From: Embleya hyalina
Lineage (GTDB): Bacteria > Actinomycetota > Actinomycetes > Streptomycetales > Streptomycetaceae
Assembly: GCF_003967355.1 (NCBI RefSeq)
Contig: NZ_BIFH01000067.1
Location: 1-33,266 of the forward strand
Length of the DNA stretch: 33,266 bases
Reading direction: 5' to 3'
Both the position numbers and the translations under genes were made by a program. Positions 1 to 7,848 of this stretch are shown here, in pieces; within the stretch, counting starts at the first letter, position 1, and each line of letters begins with the position of its first letter. The notes beneath the pieces were generated by a model. That model saw only the letters and a program-made list of their open reading frames with translations, did not search any database and was not told where the DNA came from.

Positions 1-1
1 G

Positions 2-604
2 ACCGTGCTCCGGGACCGCGACCGCATCGCCCGCGACCTGCACGACCTCGCCATCCAACGGCTCTTCGCCACCGGCATGACCCTGCAGAGCGCCACCCGC
101 TTCATCGACCACCCCGAAGCCCTGGAACGCGTCGAATCCGCCGTGGACGCCCTCGACGACACCATCAAGGTCATCCGCTCCACGATCTTCTCCCTCAAGG
201 CCCGCGACCGCGACACCGGCACCGGACTGCGCTCACGCTGCCTGCGCGAGGTCGACGCCGCCACCGAAACCCTCGGCTTCGCCCCCACCCTGCGCGTCGA
301 CGGCCTCCTCGACACCTCCGTACCCGAAACCGTCGCCGTCCAATTGATCGCCGTCCTGCGCGAAGCACTCGCCAACACCGCCCGCCACGCACACGCGAAC
401 CGGGTCGAGGTCCACGTCGAGACCGACGACAAACATGTACGCCTTCGGGTGCGCGACGACGGCGTCGGCCCGCCCACCGCACCGACCCGCGACAGCGGCC
501 TGGGAAATATGCGAGAGCGGGCGGAATCGCTGGGCGGCACATGCTCGTTCGGCCCCGCGCCCGACGGCGGCGCACTGGTGGAGTGGCGCGTCCCGCTGGG
601 TTGA
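2..604 (+). CDS. Sensor histidine kinase, DevS/DosT-like, C-terminal part (5' end outside window)
   Basis: The reading frame is open to the left edge, so only the catalytic C-terminal 200 residues are visible. The dimerisation/phosphoacceptor helix of the HisKA_3 class is at residues 5-70, with the phospho-His in RDLHD (about residue 14). A HATPase_c domain follows: N-box LREALANTARHAHA, G1 box DDGVG, G2 box GLGNMRERAESLGG. This layout is typical of NarL-partner kinases, and the ARDLHDLAIQRLFATGM helix resembles the GAF-domain kinases DevS/DosT of mycobacteria and OsdK of Streptomyces. The family senses O2, NO or CO through haem GAF domains and phosphorylates a LuxR-type regulator. The GAF part is not in the window, so the ligand is inference. 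The downstream genes and their shared palindromes fit this assignment. No partner regulator lies immediately downstream. Confidence 0.9.
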   Translation, partial: TVLRDRDRIARDLHDLAIQRLFATGMTLQSATRFIDHPEALERVESAVDALDDTIKVIRSTIFSLKARDRDTGTGLRSRCLREVDAATETLGFAPTLRVDGLLDTSVPETVAVQLIAVLREALANTARHAHANRVEVHVETDDKHVRLRVRDDGVGPPTAPTRDSGLGNMRERAESLGGTCSFGPAPDGGALVEWRVPLG

Positions 605-917
605 CCGCGTTCGACGCGGTTCGTCTCGATGCGGCGTCGGACCCGTGACGCGAAGCTCCGAGATGAACGCGCGCAAGAGGGACCGTACTCCGAGGCGGTC
701 GTCCCCGATCCGTCGGGGGCGACCGCTCTTTCGTCCCCGCGTCCGTGCGCCGCACCGGCAACGTCCTGGCGGCAACCGGCTGTTGGACCCGCCGGTTCGG
801 GCCTCTCGGCCCTGGGGCGGGCCCCGGGATCACGGGAGATTGGCGTCACGGCCCAACAGCGCACGTCGGCGGCCGAGCGCCGAGCACCGGCCCGGCGCCA
901 CCAGGGAGGGAATCGAC
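605..917. other. Intergenic region between kinase and DoxX gene
   Basis: These 313 bases hold no convincing gene. The visible elements are a short hairpin (CCCCGA-TCCG-TCGGGG, 703-718), possibly a weak terminator, and a DevR/OsdR-like palindrome at 798-813. The RBS of the DoxX gene (AGGGAGGG, 903-910) is at the end. Apparent open frames here lack a start with an RBS and run into the DoxX gene out of register with its signals. Confidence 0.6.
798..813. promoter_or_regulatory. DevR/OsdR-like palindrome upstream of the DoxX gene
   Basis: CGGGCCTCTCGGCCCT matches the box at 1783-1798 in 13 of 16 positions. It lies about 105 bases before the DoxX start. Its placement before a gene typical of hypoxia regulons suggests binding by a NarL-family regulator. 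Confidence 0.45.
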
Positions 918-1559
918 ATGGCAACCGCACACGACCACCGACCGTCCTCGCGCCCGCACCTGCCCCGCCACTCCGCCTCGGCACCCGGGAGGGACGGGAC
1001 CGGACCCGACGTCGTGGTCGGGTCCCCGGCGATCACCGCGGTCCGCGCGGCCGATGTCGCCGTGGCGGGCCTGCGCGTTCTGCTGGGCTTCGTGTTCCTG
1101 TGGGCGTTCCTCGACAAGACGTTCGGCCTCGGCTACGCCACCGCGAACGGCAAGGGCTGGGTCGACGGCGGCTCCCCCACCAAGGGGTTCCTGTCCCACG
1201 TGCACGTCGGCCCGATGGCCGGCACGCTGCGCGGCTGGGCCGGGGAAGCCTGGGCCGACCAGCTGTTCATGCTCGGCCTGCTCGGTGTCGGCCTCGCCCT
1301 GATCCTGGGCATCGGCCTGCGCCTGGCGGCCCTGTCCGGCACCGCCATGATGGCCCTGATGTGGATCGCCGAATGGCCGCCCGCCAAGCACCTCGACAGC
1401 GGCAAACCCACCGCCTCCACCAACCCCTTCACCGACTACCACGTCGTCTACGCGATCTCGTTGATCGCCCTCGCCGCGATCGCCGTCGGCAGTCGACTCG
1501 GCCTCGGTGCCCTGTGGGCCCGGCTGCCGATCGTCCGCGACCACCGCTGGCTGCTCTGA
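918..1559 (+). CDS. DoxX-like integral membrane protein
   Basis: A 213-residue protein with a soluble N-terminal stretch of about 45 residues and four predicted membrane segments: around AGLRVLLGFVFLWAFLDKTF, LFMLGLLGVGLALILGIGLR, LAALSGTAMMALMWIAEW and VVYAISLIALAAIAVGSRLG. The FLDKTFGLGY segment and the 'W...P...H' region after TM3 resemble DoxX/DoxD-type subunits (thiosulfate:quinone oxidoreductase-related) of actinomycetes. The substrate is not deducible. The start was chosen for the RBS AGGGAGGG seven bases upstream of ATG 918; a longer in-frame extension upstream has no RBS and poor composition. It lies 313 bases after the kinase gene and is followed by a strong terminator, so it is probably monocistronic. 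The palindrome at 798-813 suggests control together with the two following genes. Confidence 0.8.
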   Translation: MATAHDHRPSSRPHLPRHSASAPGRDGTGPDVVVGSPAITAVRAADVAVAGLRVLLGFVFLWAFLDKTFGLGYATANGKGWVDGGSPTKGFLSHVHVGPMAGTLRGWAGEAWADQLFMLGLLGVGLALILGIGLRLAALSGTAMMALMWIAEWPPAKHLDSGKPTASTNPFTDYHVVYAISLIALAAIAVGSRLGLGALWARLPIVRDHRWLL

Positions 1560-1582
1560 TCGCCGCCGCGATCGCCGTGGGC

Positions 1583-1620
1583 CTCGGCCGGGCACCGTCC
1601 GTGTGACGGGCCCGGCCGAG
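1583..1620 (+). terminator. Rho-independent-type hairpin after the DoxX gene
   Basis: Perfect 11-bp outer stem (CTCGGCCGGGC / GCCCGGCCGAG), one unpaired A, then a 5-bp inner stem CCGTC/GACGG with loop CGTGT. It begins 23 bases after the stop codon and has no long U tract, as usual for actinomycetes. Confidence 0.8.
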
Positions 1621-1782
1621 TCGCTTTCGGTCCCGATCCCGAAGCCCTGCGTACCGGCAGAAGCCGGACACCACGCACACCCCGCCCCTCCGGGAACCCG
1701 AGCCCGGCGAACCCGCGAGCGAGCCACCCGAGCCGAAGGGCGTATGGCCCGTCACGCAAAGTACGCGTCGGCTCATCGGCGC

Positions 1783-1798
1783 AGGGCCGTTCGGCCCT
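1783..1798. promoter_or_regulatory. DevR/OsdR-like palindrome upstream of the split-barrel gene
   Basis: AGGGCCGTTCGGCCCT is a perfect inverted repeat, extended by C at 1782 and G at 1799 to 8-bp arms around TT. Its centre is 43 bases before the start codon at 1834. Sister copies stand at 798-813 and 5267-5282. Confidence 0.6.
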
Positions 1799-1833
1799 GG
1801 TCGAAGACCCGGTCGGGGTTCGAGAGTGGGGGG

Positions 1834-2274
1834 ATGAGCGAAGACCTCGTGACGACACGTTCCCTCGACCGGCGGGAGACGCTGGAATTGATGGCCGGCG
1901 CACAGGTGGGGCGCGTCGTCGTCAGCGAGGGCGCTCTTCCGGCCGTACACCTGGTGGTGTTCGTCTTCGACGGAGAGTCGGTGGTCTTCCGCACGCCCGC
2001 CGACTCCACGCTCGCCAAGGCCGCGGTGGACGCGGTGGTCGCGTTCCAGGCCGATCACATCGACCCGACGACGCTTGCCGGCTGGACGGGCACCATCACC
2101 GGCCACGCCTCCCGCATCCACGCCCCCGCCGCCCCGCGCCCGACACACCTGGCGGCCGAAGCCGACCACGGGCAGGACCAAGCGTGGTTCTCGATCACCT
2201 CCGAGTTCGTCACCGGCCGACTCGTGCGGCGCGCCGCGGGCTCGCGTCCGCCGACCGCCCCTTCGGGTGTGTAG
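1834..2274 (+). CDS. Pyridoxamine 5'-phosphate oxidase-like split-barrel protein (FMN or F420 binding)
   Basis: A 146-residue protein of the FMN-binding split-barrel superfamily (Pyridox_ox_2 type). It opens with the characteristic helix RRETLELMAGAQVGRVVVSEG, followed by strands containing PAVHLVVFVFDGESVVFRT, then VVAFQADHID and GWTGTITGHASRI. The family binds FMN or F420 and includes reductases and proteins of unknown substrate. Several such proteins belong to the DosR/OsdR dormancy regulons. ATG 1834 was preferred because the fold starts only eight residues later and a G-rich run (GTGGGGGG) precedes it. Long upstream in-frame extensions have no domain content. The palindrome at 1783-1798 lies in its promoter region. 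It is convergent with the Pat gene. Confidence 0.8.
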   Translation: MSEDLVTTRSLDRRETLELMAGAQVGRVVVSEGALPAVHLVVFVFDGESVVFRTPADSTLAKAAVDAVVAFQADHIDPTTLAGWTGTITGHASRIHAPAAPRPTHLAAEADHGQDQAWFSITSEFVTGRLVRRAAGSRPPTAPSGV

Positions 2275-2392
2275 GGCCGAAGCGTTCACCCGGCAGGGCC
2301 GGCGCGCCGCGCACGAGGTGGTCCTGCCGACCACGAAGCCCCACCCGGCCGGATATGCCCGGAAGTCGCCGAGCCGCTCGTGTCCTTGGACC

Positions 2393-2428
2393 CACCGGCC
2401 GGCCGACCGGGGCAGCAGGCGGCCGGTG
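2393..2428. terminator. Possible hairpin terminator between convergent genes
   Basis: CACCGGCC (2393-2400) pairs with GGCCGGTG (2421-2428) around a 20-base loop, between the convergent split-barrel and Pat genes. The loop is long, so this is a weak candidate. Confidence 0.35.
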
Positions 2429-2492
2429 CGTCGAGTTCGTCGCTCGCGAACCGTGTGGGCATCGGGCGACCATCGCGGTGAAGCGCCGAGTG

Positions 2493-5192
2493 TCAGCGCA
2501 GGCGTCGCAGGTACGGGTCGTGTCCGGGTCGCGGCGCGAGGCGGATGCGGGCGTCGAGGACGGTGACGCCGTCGGGGCGGGCGACCAGCGGGTTCAGGTC
2601 GGCCTCCGCCAGTTGTGGCACGTCGTCCGCGAGCCGGGACAGGCGGTGCAGGATGTTCTCGATCCCGGCCGTGTCGGTGGGGGACGCGCCCCGGTGGCCG
2701 TAGAGCAGCGGCGCCCCGCGCGAACCGGCCAACAACGTGTGTGCGTCCAGGTCGGTCAGCGGGGTCAGCCGGGCGCCGTGGTCGCCCAGCACATCGGTGG
2801 TCACTCCGCCGAGGCCGAACAGCACCAGGGGGCCCAGCACTTCGTCCTGGGTGACCCCGGCGATCAACTCGACGCCGGAGGCGGCCATGGGCTGGATGAC
2901 CACGCTTTCCATCAGGGCGCCGATGCGACGGGCGAGGTCGGTGAAGGCCTCGCGCACCGCGTCGTCGCCGACCAGGCGCAGCCGGACCCCGCCCACGTCG
3001 CTCTTGTGCACGATGTGCGGGCCGTACGCCTTGAGCACGACCGCGCCGTAGGCGCCCAGCGGGGCGAGTTCGCGGGCGAGCGCCACGGCCTCGTCGGCGT
3101 CGAACGCCTGCCGCCACGGGCTGACCTCGATGCCGTAGGCGCCCAGCAGACGTGCGCACTCGCGAGGTGGCAGCCATCCCCCGTCGGGCTCGCGCGTCAG
3201 GTGGTCGGCGACGAGCGCGCGGGCCGCGCCGCGGTCGACGTCGGGCAACGGCGGTACCGTGCCGCGCGGGCGGGTCAGCCACATCGAGCGCTCGTAGGCG
3301 TGGGCGAGCGCGACGGCGGCGGTGCGCGCGTCGTTGTACACCGGCACCGCCCCATCGACAGCGGGCAACAGTTCCACCGACGCGGCGCGTTCCGGAGCGA
3401 TCACCAGGACGGGCCGCTCACGCACCGCCGGGCCGGCCAGAATGTCGCCGAGCGGATCGCCGAGCGCGGTGGGGGCCAGGGCAAGCACCACCGCGTCCAC
3501 GTGGCCCGCCGCCAACACCCGGTCCACGCAGCGGCGCAGGATCTCGCCGTCGACGGTGGCGGTGGTGTCGACCGGGTTGGCGCACGCGGCGCCGGCGGGC
3601 AACAGCGCCCGCAGGTCGGCCTCGAGGTCGGGGCCGAAGCGCGGCACGGCCAGCCCCGCGTCCACGCACGCGTCCGCCGCCAACACCCCCGCGCCGCCCG
3701 CGTTGCCGATCACCGCGACCGAGGCGCCGTCGGGCAGGGGTTGCGCGTGCAGCAGGGCCGCGACGGCGACCAGGTCGCCGAGGGTCTGTACGGCGGTCAC
3801 GCCGGCCTGGCGGAACAACGCGCCGCGTGCCACCGTCGGGGTGACGGCCGCGGCGGTGTGCGACCCGGCGGCGCGACGGCCGGCGGCGGAGCGCCCCGCG
3901 TCCACGGTGAGCACCGGCTTGGCACGGCCGACGGTGCGCGCGATCCGGGAGAACTTGCGCGGGTTGCCGAAGGATTCCAGGTGCAGGATCGCCATCGTGG
4001 TGCGCGGATCGGCCTGCCACCACTGGAGCATGTCGTTGCCGCTGACGTCGTACTTGTCACCGAGTGACGCGAACGTGGACACCCCGATCCCCAGGCGGTT
4101 CAACTGCTCGATCAAGGCGATCCCCACACCGCCGGACTGCACCGCCACCCCGGCGCCGCCCGGAGCGGGGACGGCCCAACCGAAGGTCGCGTTCAGGGCC
4201 GTCGCCGGGTCGGTCTGCGCGATGCCCAGGCAGTTCGGGCCGACCATGCGCATCCCGTGCCGTCGGATGGAGGCGTGCACGCGCGCGGCCTGCTCCGGCG
4301 TGCCGCCCGAGGTCACCACGACCACGGCCCGCACCCCGGCACGTCCGCAGTCCTCGACCAGGTCGGGGACCCGGTCCGCCGGGACGGCCACCACGACCAG
4401 GTCGGGAATCTCGGGGAGCAGATCGGGCGTCGGGAACGCCAACACCCCATCCACCTCGGCCGCCGTGGGATGCAGCACGCTCAACGACCCGGTGTAGCCG
4501 GCCGCCTTGATGTTGTGCAGCAGCGCCCGGCCGACCGAGTCGACCCGTCGCCCCGCGCCCGCGATGGCCACCGAGCGGGGCGCGAACAGCGGGACCAGGC
4601 TGGCCACGTCCGCCAGTGCCTCGCGCCGTGCCACGGCGGTCAGGTAGCGCTCGATCGTCGGTATGTCGCCGTCCAGCGGGATCGCGCAGCTCAGCACACC
4701 GGATACGAGCCGGTTCCGGACCGGCATGCCCATGTCCTCCAGGACCCGCAACATCGGCCGGTTCCACGGCAACAGGTCCGCCACCAGCGTGCGCACGCCG
4801 TTCGCGCGGGCCATCGTCACCACGTGCTCGATCAGCAGCGTGCCGATCCCCCTGCCCTGCCACGCGTCGGCCACCGCCAACGCCAGTTCCGCCTCGTCGG
4901 AGCCGGAGCCGTCGCCGTTGTACTCGACGACCCCGACCACCGCGTCCCCGTCGGGCGTGAGCGCGATCAGTGCGCCGTATCCGGGCCTGCCGGGCCTGCT
5001 CACCCGCTCGGCGGTCGCACGCGCCGCCGACTCCGACACGCCGAAGAACCGCAGATACAGGTTCTCCGCCGACATCGCGCGATGCATCGCCAGCACCCGG
5101 TCCCGGTCCTCGGGTCCCGGACGCCGCAGCAGCACCGTCTCGCCGTCGGCGGCCAGCGCCCAGATCGCGTGCGGTGTATCGACCTCGTGCAT
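2493..5192 (-). CDS. GNAT acetyltransferase fused to NDP-forming acyl-CoA synthetase-like domains (Pat-type protein acetyltransferase)
   Basis: 899 residues. The N-terminal GNAT domain (about 15-185) carries the acetyl-CoA loop QGRGIGT at 112-118. It is followed by a CoA-binding Rossmann domain (about 200-300, LFAPRSVAIAGAG), succinyl-CoA ligase-like domains (about 315-640, GPNCLG and VQSGGVG) and an ATP-grasp domain (about 680-890, VLKAYGPHIVHKSDVGGVRL). GNAT at the N-terminus is the order described for the Streptomyces lividans PatA type, reversed relative to Salmonella Pat. Such enzymes acetylate acyl-CoA synthetases on lysine. The potential phospho-His of NDP-forming synthetases is present at H445 (AGSHTAA), so residual ligase chemistry cannot be excluded. 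The start is the ATG at 5192 after GAAGGGAACGGG; an open upstream extension has no domain. A DevR-like box lies 75 bases upstream. Confidence 0.85.
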   Translation of the reverse strand: MHEVDTPHAIWALAADGETVLLRRPGPEDRDRVLAMHRAMSAENLYLRFFGVSESAARATAERVSRPGRPGYGALIALTPDGDAVVGVVEYNGDGSGSDEAELALAVADAWQGRGIGTLLIEHVVTMARANGVRTLVADLLPWNRPMLRVLEDMGMPVRNRLVSGVLSCAIPLDGDIPTIERYLTAVARREALADVASLVPLFAPRSVAIAGAGRRVDSVGRALLHNIKAAGYTGSLSVLHPTAAEVDGVLAFPTPDLLPEIPDLVVVAVPADRVPDLVEDCGRAGVRAVVVVTSGGTPEQAARVHASIRRHGMRMVGPNCLGIAQTDPATALNATFGWAVPAPGGAGVAVQSGGVGIALIEQLNRLGIGVSTFASLGDKYDVSGNDMLQWWQADPRTTMAILHLESFGNPRKFSRIARTVGRAKPVLTVDAGRSAAGRRAAGSHTAAAVTPTVARGALFRQAGVTAVQTLGDLVAVAALLHAQPLPDGASVAVIGNAGGAGVLAADACVDAGLAVPRFGPDLEADLRALLPAGAACANPVDTTATVDGEILRRCVDRVLAAGHVDAVVLALAPTALGDPLGDILAGPAVRERPVLVIAPERAASVELLPAVDGAVPVYNDARTAAVALAHAYERSMWLTRPRGTVPPLPDVDRGAARALVADHLTREPDGGWLPPRECARLLGAYGIEVSPWRQAFDADEAVALARELAPLGAYGAVVLKAYGPHIVHKSDVGGVRLRLVGDDAVREAFTDLARRIGALMESVVIQPMAASGVELIAGVTQDEVLGPLVLFGLGGVTTDVLGDHGARLTPLTDLDAHTLLAGSRGAPLLYGHRGASPTDTAGIENILHRLSRLADDVPQLAEADLNPLVARPDGVTVLDARIRLAPRPGHDPYLRRLR

Positions 5193-5266
5193 GGTCCCGT
5201 TCCCTTCGACCCGGGCGCGATTCGCGCCGCTCACCGCCAGCCTCGCGCCGAACCCCCACACCGGGC

Positions 5267-5282
5267 AGGGCCGACCGGTCCC
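5267..5282. promoter_or_regulatory. DevR/OsdR-like box upstream of the Pat gene
   Basis: Read on the minus strand, towards the Pat gene, it is GGGACCGGTCGGCCCT. It matches the box at 1783-1798 in 13 of 16 positions and has the GGGAC-N-GGCCC shape seen in mycobacterial DosR boxes. It lies 75 bases before the Pat start codon. Confidence 0.5.
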
Positions 5283-5430
5283 CGAACCCGGGTCCAACGA
5301 CCCTGCCCGGGTCCGGGTGGGGCGGGAGCGTGCGGGCACGGGCCGACAGGCAGTCGAACAGCCCCCATGACAACCGGCCGAACCTCGACACACTTCGTTC
5401 CGCCGTGACCGCTCGTCCCGTCGCTCTTCC

Positions 5431-5458
5431 GCTTCCGGGAAGTTTCCACACCGGAAGC
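5431..5458. repeat. Inverted repeat in the divergent region
   Basis: GCTTCCGG and CCGGAAGC form perfect 8-bp arms separated by 12 bases. It lies between the Pat gene and the zinc-ribbon operon. It could be an operator or a hairpin; the sequence does not decide. Confidence 0.35.
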
Positions 5459-5591
5459 CACGAGCGGTCGAATGACGGCGAACCGGAAGGTCGGATTCTT
5501 CTCCCGACAACGATTCTCATTGCTTCGACGAACATCCCGACTATTCCGCCCTCGCCCGCCCCATACGAGTAATGTCGCCCCCAGGGGCATT

Positions 5592-5605
5592 CTCCGGATC
5601 CGGAG
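5592..5605. promoter_or_regulatory. Perfect palindrome before the zinc-ribbon operon
   Basis: CTCCGGATCCGGAG is a perfect 14-base palindrome ending 18 bases before the GTG start at 5624. It could be an operator for the three-gene operon, although it also overlaps the position expected for the leader and RBS. Confidence 0.3.
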
Positions 5606-5623
5606 CGTGGGGGGCGATGGGGT

Positions 5624-7342
5624 GTGCGATGTAATTCGTGTGGTCACGAGAATCCAGAGGCAGCGGATTTCTGCGGTGGCTGTGGTGTACAGATAAAGCG
5701 CGCGGACCGCATGCCACTGCGGCCGGCGGATCGAAGCGAAACCACGATGGTGACTCCGTCCGTGGGGATACCCGCCCAACCGGCGGCCTCGCCGCCGGCC
5801 GGACGCGTGATCCATCACCGGCCCGGAGCACCCACCGGCACATCGCACGCCGCGAATGCACCGGGTACGACGACGGACGAAGCGACGCGCTACCTGTGCG
5901 CGGCCGTTCACCTGGACAGCAGGCTGGCCGAGAAACTCGTCGAGGATGTCCTCGAGGAGCCGCTCCGTGCGGTGGTGCGGTCCCCGGGCGTCGACCTCGT
6001 CGCGGTGATGAAGCACGCCATCGCGGCTCGCGCCCGGCATCTGACCCGGGACGCGGCCCTGGCCGCATTGCTGATCCTGGCCGTCGTGAGCTTCCTGACC
6101 ATCGGATCACTCGCGGGCGTCGTCGTGGTCGTGGCGTCCTGGGCCGTGGTCGTCGCCGAGGCATACGTCGCCCGCTGGGGAGCCCTCGCGCAGACGCTGC
6201 GGCGCGGGACGTTCGACGCCTCCCGGGCGCCCGATCCCCAGTGGCAGGTGACGCGGGACCAGATCGCCCTGGTCGCCACCTACGCGGCCGGCAACGTGAG
6301 CACCTACAGCGGATTCGACCCGTTCCTCGGTCACGGCTGGACGCTGGACAGCTGGTCGTTCGCCCTGGACACGACGGTGCCGTGCGACGAGCAACCCGTC
6401 GTCTCCTTCACCGCCTCCGAGCTGCGCGGCAGGCTCACGTCCAGGATCGCGCTCCTCGACCTTCCCGGGCTCGGCGTCCACGACCGGCTGTTCATCAACG
6501 GCGCCGACATCCACCACGACAGCCGGTTCCTGACCGGCCGGAACCCGCGCCCGGTCGACCGAGTCTCCGACGCGGTCCTGGCATACCTCACCGAACACCC
6601 CGAGGATCGGGCCCGTCCCTATCTGGTGGTGGAGATCGTCGGTTGGGGCGGACAGCTCGTCTACTCGCTCTTCCTGCGGGTGACGGTCGGTTCCTCACAT
6701 CTGTTCGTCGAGGTGAACCACTCCCTGCTGCCACCCTTGCACTGGCGCTACTACGAGATCGACGATCTGCTGCTGCGCCCCACCTTCGGAGAGCTCACGC
6801 GGCTCGTCGTGGCCAGTGGATTCCGGTGGTTCGGCCTGATGTTCCGCTGTATCCCGCGCACCCTCAAGCAGATCTTCGCGAGCCTTCGACGGCGTTGGAA
6901 GCAGGCGCGTCAACGGCGGATGATCGCCAAGCGCTTCACCTTCAATCACGGTGCCCTGCTGAGCATCCGGCAGGAAGCCAGCGACCTGCGCTCCCGCGTC
7001 CCGGACCGTTTTCCCTCGCTCGGCCCCGTCCTCGACCCGATGCTGAGCCCGGTCATCCGAACGGTCCTCCGGCTCGGCCTCGACTCGAACGGGCTCCTGA
7101 TCGGCTATCACCGATATTTCCAGAAACTTGATCAGGAAATGTATACGAAGGTCGTGGAGAAGAGGATCTTCGACACTCTCGTCGACTTCCTCGAAGAAAA
7201 GAACATCGACCCCGCGGAACTCAAGCGGCGTGCCGAGACGATCGTCAACAACAGCCTCACCGTGGGCGCCGGAGCCACCGTCACCGGATCGGCATTCAGC
7301 GTCGGCCGAGGAGCCTCGGCCACCTCGAACGGAAAACCCTAG
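5624..7342 (+). CDS. Unrecognised membrane protein with N-terminal zinc ribbon and C-terminal Gly/Ala-rich motif
   Basis: 572 residues. The N-terminus is a zinc ribbon: C3-x2-C6 and C17-x2-C20 (MRCNSCGHENPEAADFCGGC). A Pro/Ala/Thr-rich linker (about 40-85) and a helical segment (85-140) lead to two adjacent membrane helices (about 144-160 and 162-182). A large region of about 350 residues that I do not recognise follows, including FGLMFRCIPRTLKQIF. Near the C-terminus a helical segment (EKRIFDTLVDFLEEKNIDPAELKRRAETI) runs into a repeat-like tail (546-569) with spaced G, A and V residues. The GTG start is set by the ribbon, whose first Cys is residue 3. No enzyme motif is seen. It is the first gene of a run with 54- and 65-base gaps to the next two, and the tail resembles the N-terminus of the next protein. 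Confidence 0.75.
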   Translation: MRCNSCGHENPEAADFCGGCGVQIKRADRMPLRPADRSETTMVTPSVGIPAQPAASPPAGRVIHHRPGAPTGTSHAANAPGTTTDEATRYLCAAVHLDSRLAEKLVEDVLEEPLRAVVRSPGVDLVAVMKHAIAARARHLTRDAALAALLILAVVSFLTIGSLAGVVVVVASWAVVVAEAYVARWGALAQTLRRGTFDASRAPDPQWQVTRDQIALVATYAAGNVSTYSGFDPFLGHGWTLDSWSFALDTTVPCDEQPVVSFTASELRGRLTSRIALLDLPGLGVHDRLFINGADIHHDSRFLTGRNPRPVDRVSDAVLAYLTEHPEDRARPYLVVEIVGWGGQLVYSLFLRVTVGSSHLFVEVNHSLLPPLHWRYYEIDDLLLRPTFGELTRLVVASGFRWFGLMFRCIPRTLKQIFASLRRRWKQARQRRMIAKRFTFNHGALLSIRQEASDLRSRVPDRFPSLGPVLDPMLSPVIRTVLRLGLDSNGLLIGYHRYFQKLDQEMYTKVVEKRIFDTLVDFLEEKNIDPAELKRRAETIVNNSLTVGAGATVTGSAFSVGRGASATSNGKP

Positions 7343-7396
7343 AAACCCCCCGCCCCGAACCGGACCCGGGTTCGGCACGAAACGAACGGAGTCGAC

Positions 7397-7783
7397 ATGG
7401 GCAAGGAAACAAACAAGGTCGATATCGGCGAGAACGCGAACGTCGCCGAGTCCGCGATCGCCGTCGGCCACCAGGCCCGTGCGGAGCAGACCACGACCAC
7501 CGGGTCGGCCACCCGGTCGGCGCCGCGGACCCCGGACGAGCTGCGGGCGGCGGTCGACGAACTCATCGTCCGGATTCGGGCGGCCGAGAACACACTGACC
7601 GACCGCGAACAGGCCCTCGCCGACGCCGAGGAGCTGCGTCACGAGCTCACGCTGACCCCGCCGAGTCGCGTGCGCCTGAAGCGAACCGCCACGTCACTGC
7701 GCGACGCCGTGGGCGGCGCCACCGCGTTGAGCGGGGCGATCGCACTGCTCATCCAGGCGATCAACACCCTGTTCCCGTCCTGA
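7397..7783 (+). CDS. Small unrecognised protein: Gly/Ala motif, coiled coil, C-terminal hydrophobic helix
   Basis: 128 residues. The N-terminal motif (residues 9-32) shows G11, A14, V16, S19-A20, V23-G24, A27 and A29, in the same spacing as the C-terminal tail of the preceding protein. A Thr/Ser/Pro linker leads to a heptad-like helix (about 44-80, TPDELRAAVDELIVRIRAAE onward) and a second helix. The C-terminal hydrophobic segment (about 104-126, GGATALSGAIALLIQAINTLF) may be a tail anchor. The overall build, a Gly-rich N-terminal beta motif plus a helical bundle, resembles small partner proteins found in actinobacterial conflict-type gene sets, but no family can be named. The start is ATG 7397 with GGAG seven to ten bases upstream. 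No catalytic residues are visible. Confidence 0.75.
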   Translation: MGKETNKVDIGENANVAESAIAVGHQARAEQTTTTGSATRSAPRTPDELRAAVDELIVRIRAAENTLTDREQALADAEELRHELTLTPPSRVRLKRTATSLRDAVGGATALSGAIALLIQAINTLFPS

Positions 7784-7848
7784 CCGACCGCCGAGGGGCG
7801 AACTCCGCTTCCACGGCGCGGCATCGACTCTCCGAGAGGCGAGCCATC

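Larger units (their letters stand above)
5193..5623. other. Divergent intergenic region between Pat gene and zinc-ribbon operon
   Basis: These 431 bases contain no convincing gene. They hold the DevR-like box at 5267-5282, an inverted repeat GCTTCCGG-N12-CCGGAAGC (5431-5458), a weak promoter-like pair TTGCTT (5520-5525) and TATTCC (5542-5547), and a perfect 14-base palindrome at 5592-5605. Base composition falls below that of the neighbours from about 5500 to 5700. Confidence 0.55.

Noticed and set aside
1429-3282. Minus-strand open frame spanning the DoxX end, the split-barrel gene and part of Pat
   Set aside because: It crosses a terminator and three real genes in different frames; its translation is Arg/Pro-rich without motifs.
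2184-4067. Long open frame on the plus strand opposite the Pat gene (about 630 codons)
   Set aside because: It is antisense to a gene with clear domains. The translation is repetitive, His/Gly/Arg-rich and without known motifs, as expected from high-GC mirror frames.
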